Position numbers and translations under genes: made by a program. Under the pieces are notes generated by a model. It worked only from the letters and a program-made list of their open reading frames with translations. It did not search any database and was not told where the DNA came from. This document shows positions 43,575 to 51,580 of a stretch of DNA of 64,000 nt, piece after piece (position 1 is the first letter of the stretch; every line of letters begins with the position of its first letter). Source of the DNA: Longimicrobium sp. Lineage in GTDB: Bacteria; Gemmatimonadota; Gemmatimonadetes; Longimicrobiales; Longimicrobiaceae. The stretch covers positions 62,001 through 126,000 of the forward strand of contig NZ_DATIND010000044.1 of NCBI RefSeq assembly GCF_035474595.1, given 5' to 3'.

Positions 43575-46181
43575 CTACTTCTTCTTCGGCCGCTTCGTCG
43601 TCGTCGGCCCGCTGCCGCCCGGGCGCACGCGCTGCGCGGGCGGCTTCTTCCTGATGTCGCCGCGGCCGCCGGTGTCGCCCTCGTCGGCGTAGCGCTCCAG
43701 GGCCACCTGCATGCGCCGCACGCGGTCGGCGATGGACTCGCTGGTAACGGCCTCGCGGGTGCGGTCCACCAGCAGCGGAAAGGCGAGCGGCGGCGTGCGC
43801 GCGGGGTCGGTGATCACCACGCGGCTCTCGGCCAGGCGCTCCAGCGTGCGCCCCAGCCGGCTGCTTTCCAGCTGCCGCTCCAGCACCTCGCGGTGGGCCT
43901 GGCTCACGAGCAGGTTGCCGGGGTCGTAGCGGGTGAACACGTCGAAGAACAGCCCGCTGCTGGCCTGGATCTGCCGCGTGCTCTTGTTGGCGCCGGGGAA
44001 GCCCTGGAACACCAGCCCGGCCACGCGCGCGATCTCGCGGAACTGCCGCCGCGCCATCTCCGTCGCATTGAGCGACGCGGGCACGTCGTCGAACAGGTTC
44101 TCGGGGCGCAGCAGCCCGGCGGCCAGCGCGTCTTCCAGCGGCGCGGGGTCGGGCGACAGCAGCTCGATCCCGTAGTCGTTGGCCGCCATGGTAAAGGAGA
44201 TGGGCTTCAGGCGCGAGATGCGGTACGCCAGCAGTGCCGCCAGTCCTTCGTGGACAAGACGGCCCTCGAAGGGGAAGAAGAAGAGGTGGTGCCCCTCGCG
44301 CGTCTTCACCCGCTCGATCAGCAGCTCGTCGGCGTCGGGGATGTGCGACCAGCGCGCCTGCACGTCCAGGATCGCGCGCACCGCCTCCATCTCCGGCCCG
44401 CGGAAGCGTCCGTGCGCCGCCTCTTCCAGCCGCCGCCGCAGCGCCGCCGCCAGCTCCGTCGACAGCGGCATCCGGCTCCCCATCCAGCGCGGGATGTAGG
44501 CGCCCTTCGCGGGGGCGCGGCGCACCCACGCCTTCATGTCGCGCACGCGCACGAACTCCAGCGGCTTCCCCGAGAAGACGAAGCGGTCCCCGGGCTTCAG
44601 CCGCGCGATGAAGCTCTCCTCCACCGTCCCCAGCCGCGCGCCGCGCAGATACTGCACGGTGATGGCGGCGTCGCTCACGATGGTCCCGATCGCCATCCGG
44701 TGGCGCTTGGCGACCTGCCGGTTCTCGACCGTGTAGAGGCCTTCGCGCTCGACCACCCGCTGGAACTCGGGATACGCCTGCAGCGCGTCGCCGCCGCGGG
44801 TCACGAAGTCCATCACCCAGTCCCACTCGTCGTCCAGCAGCCCGGCGTAGGCGCGGGTGGTGCGCACCTCGGCCAGCAGCTCGTCGCGCCGGAAGCCGCC
44901 GCCGATGGCGATGGTCACCACGTGCTGCGCGAGCAGGTCGAGCGGCCGCTCGACCGGGAGACGGCTCTCCACCGCCGCCGCCTCCACCCCGTCGCGCGCG
45001 GCGGCCACCTCGATCAGCTCCAGCGAGTGCGTGGGGACGCAGGTGACGCGGCTCTCCACCCCGGGCCGGTGGCCGCTGCGCCCCGCGCGCTGCAGCAGCC
45101 GCGCGACGCCCTTGGGGCTCCCCACCTGCAGCACGCGGTCGACGGGGGAGAAGTCGACGCCCAGGTCCAGCGACGACGTGGCGACGACGCAGCGGAGGCG
45201 GCCGGAGCGCAGGCCGGCCTCCACGAAGTCGCGCGTCTTCCGGTCCAGCGAGCCGTGGTGGAGGGCGATCTCGCCGGCCCATTCGGGGCGGGCGGCGAGG
45301 ATCGCCTGGAACCAGATCTCCGTCTGCGAGCGGGTGTTGGTGAAGACGATGGCGCTCTGCGCGGCGTCGAGGACGTCGAGCAGCTGCGGGAGCATCTGCG
45401 TCCCCAGATGGCCGGCCCAGGGGAAGCGCTCGATCTCCGGCGGGATGAGGGAATCGACGACCACCGTCTTGGGGACGAAGCCGCGGACGATGCGCGACGC
45501 GCCCGTGCGCGGTCCCGCGCCGAGCAGCGTCTCCAGCGCCTCGGGGAGGTTGCCGATGGTGGCCGACAATCCCCACGTGCGCAGATCCGGGCGCCAGTGG
45601 CGGAGGCGCGCCAGGTCCAGCTCCGTCTGCACGCCGCGCTTGGTGCCCATCAGCTCGTGCCACTCGTCCACGATCACCGCGCGCAGGTCGGCGAACAGCG
45701 ATTGGGCATCGGGCTGGGAGAGGAGGAGCGACAGGCTCTCCGGCGTGGTGATGAGCGCGGTGGGCAGGCGCGTGCGCTGGCGCGCGCGGACCCTGGCGGG
45801 GGTGTCGCCGGTGCGCGGCTCCAGCGTCCAGGGGATGCGCAGCTCGCGCAGGGGGAGACGGAGCGCCTCTTCGGTGTCGGCGGCGAGCGCGCGGAGCGGG
45901 GTGATCCACAGCACGCGCAGCGGCGGCGCGGGGCGGATGTCGGGCCCGCCGGCGCTCTCGCGGACCCACTCCAGCAGCGGCCCCATCCACGCGGCGTACG
46001 TCTTCCCCGTGCCCGTGGCGGCGTGGATCAGCCCGCTTTCGCCGGCCAGGTACGCCTCCCACACCTCGCGCTGGAACGCGAACGGCTCCCACCCGCGCCC
46101 CGCGAACCACTCCGCCGCCGGCGCGAGCGGATCGGCCGGCGGAGGTGCGGTGCGGCGGGCGGCGGCGGCGGAGCGGGGCAC
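43575..46181 (-). CDS. Lhr-type DEXH helicase, DNA-ligase-associated
   Basis: An 868-residue superfamily 2 helicase. Q-motif region EPFAFQREVWEAYL, Walker A ATGTGKT (about 55-61), DEWH at about 170 (VIVDEWHEL), SATIGN, then the second RecA domain with TNTRSQTEIW, SSLDLGVDFSPVD and QRAGRSGHR. The C-terminal Lhr winged-helix/beta region follows, and the very end is basic and Lys-rich (TTTKRPKKK). The core matches the ligase-associated DEXH helicase family that pairs with PdeM. GTG 46181 after GAGGAACG is taken as the start. The ligase and exonuclease partners are not in the window. Confidence 0.88.
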   Translation of the reverse strand: MPRSAAAARRTAPPPADPLAPAAEWFAGRGWEPFAFQREVWEAYLAGESGLIHAATGTGKTYAAWMGPLLEWVRESAGGPDIRPAPPLRVLWITPLRALAADTEEALRLPLRELRIPWTLEPRTGDTPARVRARQRTRLPTALITTPESLSLLLSQPDAQSLFADLRAVIVDEWHELMGTKRGVQTELDLARLRHWRPDLRTWGLSATIGNLPEALETLLGAGPRTGASRIVRGFVPKTVVVDSLIPPEIERFPWAGHLGTQMLPQLLDVLDAAQSAIVFTNTRSQTEIWFQAILAARPEWAGEIALHHGSLDRKTRDFVEAGLRSGRLRCVVATSSLDLGVDFSPVDRVLQVGSPKGVARLLQRAGRSGHRPGVESRVTCVPTHSLELIEVAAARDGVEAAAVESRLPVERPLDLLAQHVVTIAIGGGFRRDELLAEVRTTRAYAGLLDDEWDWVMDFVTRGGDALQAYPEFQRVVEREGLYTVENRQVAKRHRMAIGTIVSDAAITVQYLRGARLGTVEESFIARLKPGDRFVFSGKPLEFVRVRDMKAWVRRAPAKGAYIPRWMGSRMPLSTELAAALRRRLEEAAHGRFRGPEMEAVRAILDVQARWSHIPDADELLIERVKTREGHHLFFFPFEGRLVHEGLAALLAYRISRLKPISFTMAANDYGIELLSPDPAPLEDALAAGLLRPENLFDDVPASLNATEMARRQFREIARVAGLVFQGFPGANKSTRQIQASSGLFFDVFTRYDPGNLLVSQAHREVLERQLESSRLGRTLERLAESRVVITDPARTPPLAFPLLVDRTREAVTSESIADRVRRMQVALERYADEGDTGGRGDIRKKPPAQRVRPGGSGPTTTKRPKKK

Positions 46182-46764
46182 GGGCTGCGTTCCTCGCGGG
46201 AGATGATGAGCTTCAGCGCCCGATCCGAATCCACGGTGATCAGGGGGGATGGATGGCGCGTCCACTCTGTCGCGGAGGCAACGATTGGGCCGTTGTCGTC
46301 GATCGCGAGAACTGATCAGGAGATTGGGATGATGGTGTGCGTCCAGGCGACGGCGGGGGCGCTGCGCGCCGGGAGCCCTCATCCCCCCGGCCCCCTTCTC
46401 CCGACAGCAGGAGAACGGGGAGACCTGACCGAGAGGAGAAGCTTTCGGCGCACTCTGGATGCATCCTGCTCGCTGGGCTGGCCCCCACCCCCGGCCCCAC
46501 CGCCCGCTCCGCGGGGGAGGGGAGAACTCAGCGCGGGGAAAGCTGCGGAGCGCGCCGCGATACCGGTGTGGGCCACGCATCACAGAGAAAGAGAAGCGTG
46601 CGGAAGATTCCGCGCGCCCCGAACGAAGTTACCCCCGCCCGTTATCGGGAGGGGGTACGCGGCCCCAGTCGCAGGGGGAGGGCTCCGCGGGCGCCGCCGA
46701 AGCGCGCAGGAGGAAGGAAATCGCTGGAGTTTCCTGAATCCCCCCGCTGTTGTTAGGGAGACGA
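46182..46764. repeat. Repeat-rich spacer downstream of PP2C / upstream of helicase
   Basis: A second copy of the GATGCATCC repeat (about 46455-46530) with CCGCGGGGGAGGGGAGAACT. Around 46630-46690 is a TACCCCCGCCCGTTATCGGG...GGGGGAGGGCTCC element that is the inverse of one at 48250-48305. No reading frame of note. Confidence 0.65.
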
Positions 46765-47514
46765 TCAGTCCACGTCGAGGATGCGGACCAGCACGGCGGT
46801 GATGTTGTCGCGGCCGCCGCGCTCGTTGGCGCCCACGATGAGCGCCGCGACCATGTCGGCCAGCTCGCCGGGGCGGTCCAGGACGCGGCGGATCATGCGG
46901 TCGGTGAGCATCCCCGTGAGGCCGTCGCTGGCCAGCAGCACGATGTCGCCGGGGAGGAGCGTGCCGGCGTAGACGTCCGGCTGGTCCAGCGAGTCCGCGC
47001 CCAGCGCGCGGGTCAGCACGTGCGACAGGTGGTGGCGCCGCGCCCCGCGCTCGGTGATGCGGCCGGCCTCGACCTCGCGCTGCACCCAGGTGTGGTCGCG
47101 GGTGACCTGCTCCAGCTCGCCGTGGCGCAGCACGTAGCCCCGGCTGTCGCCGATGTGGCCCAGCCGGAAGGTGCCGTCGTCGCACAGCACCAGCGCGGTC
47201 ATGGTGGTGCCCATCCCCCTGGTCTCGGGCTTGATGGCCGAGTAGTTGACGATGGACATGTGCGCGTTGTGGAAGCTCTGGCGCATGGCCTCTTCCAGCA
47301 CGTCGGTGCGCAGCCCGCCGTCCACCCCCTGCCGGAGCGCCGACCCCACCGACTCGGTGGCGATGGCGCTGGCGATCTCGCCCGCGGCATGGCCGCCCAT
47401 CCCGTCGGCCACCAGGAACACCCCGCGCGGCGCGTCGATCAGGAACGAGTCCTCGTTGTGCGGCCGCACGCGCCCCACGTCGGTGGCGCCGGCCGCCTCC
47501 CAGCTCACCCTCAC
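46765..47514 (-). CDS. PP2C-type serine/threonine phosphatase (PstP/Stp-like)
   Basis: A 249-residue PPM phosphatase with the canonical motifs: VRPHNEDSFLID, FLVADGMGGHAAGEIASAIA, MGTTMTALVL, GHIGDSRGYVLR, LLASDGLTGMLTD and GGRDNITAVLV. Unlike the YegK-like neighbour it has DGMGGH, so it is the housekeeping Stp-type enzyme that dephosphorylates Hanks-type kinase targets. GTG 47514 overlaps the stop of the FHA gene (GTGA). Confidence 0.9.
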   Translation of the reverse strand: MRVSWEAAGATDVGRVRPHNEDSFLIDAPRGVFLVADGMGGHAAGEIASAIATESVGSALRQGVDGGLRTDVLEEAMRQSFHNAHMSIVNYSAIKPETRGMGTTMTALVLCDDGTFRLGHIGDSRGYVLRHGELEQVTRDHTWVQREVEAGRITERGARRHHLSHVLTRALGADSLDQPDVYAGTLLPGDIVLLASDGLTGMLTDRMIRRVLDRPGELADMVAALIVGANERGGRDNITAVLVRILDVD

Positions 47515-48065
47515 GGCCGGCCGGCCCGCGCGGCGGGCACGTCGGTGGGGGCGGGAAGCTGGCGGGGCACCGGCGCCGGCTGGTTCATCTGCACGATGGC
47601 GTACGCCAGCAGCGCCAGCAGGATCACGACGAGCAGCGCCAGCCAGAGCGGGAAGCGGAAGCCGCGCCGCTCCTCCTTCAGCGTGACCTCCTTCGCGGGC
47701 GGCACGTACGCCGCGCGCGCCGCCGCCAGGTCCGCCGACTCGACCTCGCGGAACTGCAGCTTCACCCCGCCGAAGCGCACGGCCGCGCCGTACGGCAGCG
47801 GCGTGGGCACGTTGGGGGCGAGCTTCACCCCCTCGATGGCGGTGCCGTTGGTGGAGTCCAGGTCGGTGATGCGCCACGCGCCCAGGTCGAACTCCAGCCG
47901 GGCGTGCTGCACGCTCACCGAGTCGTCGTCGATCACCACGTCGGCGCCGGCGCCGCGGCCCACGGTCACAACGGGCGCGGGCACGGGGATCTGCTCGCCG
48001 TAGCGCGGCCCCGCGGCAACGCCGAAGGTGGCGAGCGGGCCGGCCTGCGGGAGGTTGGTGGCCAT
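47511..48065 (-). CDS. FHA-domain membrane protein
   Basis: A 184-residue protein with an FHA phosphothreonine-binding domain at about 25-100 (VTVGRGAGADVVIDDDSVSV, then QHARLEF and DSTNGTAIEG). One membrane segment lies near the C-terminus (FPLWLALLVVILLALLAYAI) with a short Pro-rich tail. It would dock phosphorylated partners at the membrane; the coupled PP2C would remove the mark. ATG at 48065. Confidence 0.87.
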   Translation of the reverse strand: MATNLPQAGPLATFGVAAGPRYGEQIPVPAPVVTVGRGAGADVVIDDDSVSVQHARLEFDLGAWRITDLDSTNGTAIEGVKLAPNVPTPLPYGAAVRFGGVKLQFREVESADLAAARAAYVPPAKEVTLKEERRGFRFPLWLALLVVILLALLAYAIVQMNQPAPVPRQLPAPTDVPAARAGRP

Positions 48066-48718
48066 GGTCGTGCGTGGCTCCTGGCGGTGGAAACGGTCTT
48101 TCGCTGCAACGCTTTGCGGGGAGGCCGGAACGTATCGCGGGGGCGGCGGGAGGGCAAGAACTGAAGTGCGGAAGTGCGGAAGTGCGGAGGTGCGGAGAAA
48201 TCGTGAGCCGCGCCGCATCGGTGCGGAGACGAGTGTGGTGCGCGCCGCGGAGCCCTCCCCCCGCGGCTGGGGCCGCGTACCCCCTCCCGATAACGGGAGG
48301 GGGTAGCTTCGATGGCGGCGCTCGGACGGTTGCGCATTCGTCGGATGAGTGCGTGAGGCGAGTCCCGGACCTGGCATCGCGGCGGCGCTCAGAGGGTGGG
48401 CGTGGAGGTCGCCGCGCGGGCAGGATGACGTGGTTCGGCGCGGATGCGGCCCAGCTAATGGACGGCCTCGGCCGGCCGGAGAGGGCGCGTGGGCGCGGGC
48501 GCGCTCCGAAAGCCGCCCCGCGATGAGTTCTCCCGAGGACGTACCAAGCCAACGCACTTCCGCACTTCCGCACTTCCGCACTCACGCACTCACGCACTCA
48601 TGCACTCATGCACTCATGCACTCACGCCTCGTCCCAATTACTTGACGCTCCCCACCCGCCTGGGTATCCTTCGGCGCCCATTCATCCCGCCTCCTTTCCT
48701 CATGCGCGGCCACACCCC
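48066..48718. repeat. Repeat-rich divergent spacer
   Basis: Contains octamer arrays at 48164-48197 (GTGCGGAA) and 48553-48627 (inverse orientation, about nine units with CACTCACG variants). A GAGCCCTCCCCCCGCGGCTG...CCCTCCCGATAACGGGAGGG element lies at 48247-48306. A GGACGGCCTCGGCCGGCCGG stretch shared with 35960 lies at about 48461-48487. No gene is supported. Confidence 0.7.
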
Positions 48719-50428
48719 GTGATCCGGCGCCTCTTCCTTATTCTCGTCCCGCTCGCGCTGCTCGGGCTTCCGGCACCGGCCCCCGCACAGGGGCGCGGCA
48801 AGCCGATCGTGCTGAGCACCGGGTGGAAGGTGTCCCGCGGCGACCAGCCGCAGTGGGCCCGCCCCGGCTTCGACGACCGCGCCTGGACGACGGCCGCCGT
48901 GCCCGGCGAGTGGGAGAACGTCTTCCCCGGCTACGACGGCTTCGGCTGGTACCGGCGGCAGGTGACGCTCCCCGCCGACCTGCACGGCGAGCCCGTGGGC
49001 GTGCTCTTCGCCACCGTGGGCGACGCGTTCGAGGTGTACTGGGACGGCGTGAAGATCGGCGCGCGCGGGGAGTTTCCCCCGCACTTCACCGAGTCGGTGA
49101 ACCCGTCGCTCTTCCTGGTGCCCGACAGCCTGCTGCGCACCTCGGGCTCGCGGCACCTGCTGGCCGTGCGCATCTACAACGACTACGCGTACGGCGGGCT
49201 GATGGGCTCGGTGCGCATGGGCCGCTTCGACGTGCTGGCCGACAAGCGCTCGCCGCGCGACATGGTCATCGGCACGCTGGTGGCCTTCTTCCTGGCCATC
49301 GGCATCTACCACCTGGCCTTCTGGGTGCGCCGCCGCGCCGCCCGCGAGAACCTGTGGTTCGCCACCGTCTCGCTCGCCATCTCCATCTACGGTGCCACCT
49401 TCAGCGGCACCATCAGCGAGATGGTGCTCCCCTTCACCAACCCGTATCGGCTCGGGCTGGTGGCGCTGCTGGCGGGCGGGCCCTTCTTCGTGGCCCTGGT
49501 CTACTCGCTCTTCGACCTGCGCGTGCGGCGCCGCGAGCAGCTGGTGTGTGCCGCGTTCGTGGCGCTCGCCGCGGTGTCGGCGGTGATGCCGCTGGGGCCG
49601 CTGGCGCAGCTGAACCGCTGGATCGACGTGGCCCTGGCGGTGGGGATGCTGGCCATCGTGCTGCGCGCCTTCCGCGCGGCCTCGCGCCACCGGCCGCACG
49701 CGCGGCTGCTGGTGTTCGGCACCGCCGCCTTCGCCGCGACGTTCGTGTACGACCTGGCCAGCGAGTACGACTTCGTCCCGGTGGCGCACGTGCTGCCGAG
49801 CGTGCCGTCGCTCTTCTGGATCGGCTTCCTGGTGTTCGTGATGGCGGTGGGGATCGCCACGGCGGGGAAGTGGGCGCTCACCGAGGTCACCGCGCTGGTG
49901 GACCCGCTCACCGAGCTGGCGCGCCGCCACGTGCTGGAGGATGCGATGCGCCGCGAGACGGAGCGCATCCGCCGGTCGGGGGGGACGATGGCGCTGGTGC
50001 TGATCGATCTGGACTTCTTCAAGCAGGTGAACGACGCCTACGGCCACCGCACGGGGGACGACGTGCTGGCGCGCGTGGGCCGGCTGCTGCGCTCCACGGC
50101 GCGCAACATCGACCTTCCCGCGCGCTTCGGCGGCGAGGAGTTCGCGGTGCTGCTGTACGACAGCGACTTCGACGGCGCGCTGGCGTTCGCGGAGCGCTTC
50201 CGGGCCAACCTGCGGGAGATGAGCGTTGCCGCGAGCGGCGGGCGCACGGTGCGGGTGACGGCCAGTCTGGGCGTGGCCGTCGGCAGCGAGCTGGTGGACC
50301 CCGCCGCGCTGGTCGAGGCCGCCGACCAGGCCCTCTACCGCGCCAAGAACCAGGGCCGCGACCGCCTCATCGGCATCCAGCTCCAGGCCGGCACCATCCC
50401 CGAGCCCGCGCGCAGCGGCGAGGGGTAA
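48719..50428 (+). CDS. Diguanylate cyclase with periplasmic sugar-binding-like sensor and 7 TM
   Basis: A 569-residue c-di-GMP synthase. A signal peptide (about 1-24) is followed by a periplasmic jelly-roll domain (about 30-165; GWKVSRGDQPQWARPGFDD, GWYRRQVTLPADL, VYWDGVKIG) resembling the GH2 sugar-binding domain / 7TMR-DISMED2. Seven membrane segments lie at about 180-385 and a GGDEF domain at about 405-560 with the intact GGEEF site. GTG at 48719 is the only start in frame ahead of the signal peptide. It would sense an envelope ligand and make c-di-GMP. Confidence 0.85.
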   Translation: MIRRLFLILVPLALLGLPAPAPAQGRGKPIVLSTGWKVSRGDQPQWARPGFDDRAWTTAAVPGEWENVFPGYDGFGWYRRQVTLPADLHGEPVGVLFATVGDAFEVYWDGVKIGARGEFPPHFTESVNPSLFLVPDSLLRTSGSRHLLAVRIYNDYAYGGLMGSVRMGRFDVLADKRSPRDMVIGTLVAFFLAIGIYHLAFWVRRRAARENLWFATVSLAISIYGATFSGTISEMVLPFTNPYRLGLVALLAGGPFFVALVYSLFDLRVRRREQLVCAAFVALAAVSAVMPLGPLAQLNRWIDVALAVGMLAIVLRAFRAASRHRPHARLLVFGTAAFAATFVYDLASEYDFVPVAHVLPSVPSLFWIGFLVFVMAVGIATAGKWALTEVTALVDPLTELARRHVLEDAMRRETERIRRSGGTMALVLIDLDFFKQVNDAYGHRTGDDVLARVGRLLRSTARNIDLPARFGGEEFAVLLYDSDFDGALAFAERFRANLREMSVAASGGRTVRVTASLGVAVGSELVDPAALVEAADQALYRAKNQGRDRLIGIQLQAGTIPEPARSGEG

Positions 50429-50449
50429 GGGTCGGCTTGAGAGAAACTT

Positions 50450-50481
50450 GAAGCCCCGCGCGCGGATGCGTGCGGGGCTTC
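50450..50481 (+). terminator. Hairpin after diguanylate cyclase gene
   Basis: GAAGCCCCGC and GCGGGGCTTC pair perfectly around a 12-nt loop, 22 bp after the stop; no T-run follows. Confidence 0.5.
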
Positions 50482-50507
50482 GGCGTTCCAGAACATCGAT
50501 CGAAAGG

Positions 50508-50666
50508 TCAGCGCTTTCCCGGAAAATCTCGGGGATGCTCAGCCGCGTGCTCGCGCGCCCAGCGCTCCAGCTTCTCGATCTGGCTCTGGGACAGCCGGGG
50601 CGGAGGCGGCGTCTCCGGCCGCCGCGGGCCGACCAGCGACGGATGTAAGGCATTCAGGTTCGCCAT
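50508..50666 (-). CDS. Possible small protein downstream of MazF-like toxin
   Basis: A 52-residue reading frame starting MANLNALHPSLVG after GACGAGGAACG. It has a Pro-rich middle (PRRPETPPPPRLS) and a charged helical end (SQIEKLERWAREHAAEHP). It lies 54 bp after the toxin gene on the same strand. No family is recognised; it could also be non-coding. Confidence 0.35.
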   Translation of the reverse strand: MANLNALHPSLVGPRRPETPPPPRLSQSQIEKLERWAREHAAEHPRDFPGKR

Positions 50667-50720
50667 CTCGTTCCTCGTCATTTCGGAGTAACGGGTGAAT
50701 ACCCGGTTGAGCAAGCTCAC

Positions 50721-51056
50721 CTACCCGTTCCTGATTACCTCGATCACGCGTTCCACCACCCGGCTGCGCGCTTCCGCGCGAAGGACGCCTGCGGTTTTCA
50801 CCACGAGCGAATCGTGCGCGGTAAAGAGCTTGCCCGGTCGAGCGTAACTGGTTCTCTGCAGCGATCCAGACTCGAAATCACCCTGTGCCAGCTCGATAGC
50901 GGAATTATCCGCATAGGCGTTGCTTGTGACCTGACACAGGATGAAGTCGTTCCGGCCGGCGCTGGCAAGGACGACTGCGGGGCGAAGTTTCGACTGGCTG
51001 AGATCTGAAAACGGAAAGGGGACGAGGACTACTTCTCCGGCTGAAGGTGTTCCCAC
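50721..51056 (-). CDS. PemK/MazF-family toxin
   Basis: A 111-residue endoribonuclease-like toxin. The MazF fold is seen in GEVVLVPFPFSDLSQSKLRP followed by AVVLASAG, then FILCQVTSNA and TSYARPGKLFTAHDSLVVK. The N-terminal PFPFSD-xxxxKxRPxVVL signature is diagnostic. GTG at 51056 overlaps the antitoxin end by 28 bp. Family members cleave single-stranded mRNA at short sequence sites. Confidence 0.85.
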   Translation of the reverse strand: MGTPSAGEVVLVPFPFSDLSQSKLRPAVVLASAGRNDFILCQVTSNAYADNSAIELAQGDFESGSLQRTSYARPGKLFTAHDSLVVKTAGVLRAEARSRVVERVIEVIRNG

Positions 51057-51247
51057 GCGGCATCCTCCTCTTCGCGGTTCCAATCTTCGGCAAGGGCTGC
51101 CTCGCTCAGGAGCGCGGTAAGATTAGGGTCCTCTGCGGCCTCGTCCAGGATCGTGACGAGTGCGCGCCGCGGCTCCGGGAGGCTGACATCTTCCAGCAGT
51201 CGAACATGGCCGCCGGATTCGACAACTGCTTCAACGGTGCGCGGCAT
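51029..51247 (-). CDS. Antitoxin of the MazF-like module
   Basis: A 72-residue acidic protein: an N-terminal SpoVT/AbrB-like strand segment (MPRTVEAVVESGGHVRLLED) and a highly acidic C-terminal tail that would block the toxin. ATG at 51247 is 5 bp after GGAGG; an ATG immediately before it is too close. A palindrome lies 26 bp upstream, a likely autoregulatory operator. Confidence 0.75.
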   Translation of the reverse strand: MPRTVEAVVESGGHVRLLEDVSLPEPRRALVTILDEAAEDPNLTALLSEAALAEDWNREEEDAAWEHLQPEK

Positions 51248-51272
51248 CATTTCCTCCCTCATCCGAGTTACC

Positions 51273-51290
51273 GTGCAAGAATACTTGCAC
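51273..51290. promoter_or_regulatory. Perfect palindrome upstream of antitoxin
   Basis: GTGCAAG-AATA-CTTGCAC, a 7-bp perfect dyad 26 bp before the antitoxin ATG and 45 bp before the opposite-strand leader promoter. A typical position for toxin-antitoxin autorepression. Confidence 0.6.
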
Positions 51291-51334
51291 ATGAAAGATG
51301 CCATACCCAACGAGATTAGCCAAGTTCGGATGCC

Positions 51335-51363
51335 TTGCGCGCTTCCGGGGCATCCGGTATCCT
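51335..51363 (+). promoter_or_regulatory. Sigma70-type promoter for leader peptide operon
   Basis: TTGCGC (51335-51340) and TATCCT (51358-51363) with a 17-bp spacer. The predicted +1 falls on or next to the A of the ATG at 51371, so the leader mRNA would be leaderless. Confidence 0.6.
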
Positions 51364-51370
51364 CCGCGCC

Positions 51371-51487
51371 ATGCCGAACCACGCCTGCACGATGCGGATG
51401 CGCTGTTGCTGGTGTCTCCTCCACGCGGAGGGGGCGGGCGGCGGCGTGCGCGCGAGGCGGCGAACCGGCATGATCCGGCGGGGGTAA
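51371..51487 (+). CDS. Cys-rich attenuator leader peptide
   Basis: A 38-residue reading frame MPNHACTMRMRCCWCLLHAE... with four cysteines, three of them in CCWC at residues 12-15. It is followed by a terminator (51516-51554) ahead of the ATP-grasp gene. This is the layout of a cysteine attenuation leader as described for sulfur genes of actinobacteria: ribosomes stalling at Cys codons when cysteine is low would prevent the terminator. A later in-frame ATG at 51398 directly precedes the CCWC run. It has no homologue I can name; the conclusion rests on layout. Confidence 0.6.
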   Translation: MPNHACTMRMRCCWCLLHAEGAGGGVRARRRTGMIRRG

Positions 51488-51515
51488 CAGCCCCGAGCCC
51501 CACGACGGCAATCCG

Positions 51516-51554
51516 GCCGCGGCTCCCTCAATCTGACGGAGCGGCGGCTTTTTT
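51516..51554 (+). terminator. Intrinsic terminator / attenuator
   Basis: GCCGCGGCTCC and GGAGCGGCGGC pair over 11 bp with one mismatch and an 11-nt loop, followed by TTTTTT. It ends 27 bp before the ATG of the ATP-grasp gene, so it must be read through for expression. Confidence 0.75.
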
Positions 51555-51580
51555 CTTTCGGCAGACCCGAGGAGATCCGA

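Noticed and set aside
51380-51560. SAM, cobalamin, ZTP or SAM-IV riboswitch ahead of the ATP-grasp gene
   Set aside because: None of the conserved core words of these riboswitches is present; the Cys-rich frame and terminator explain the layout better.
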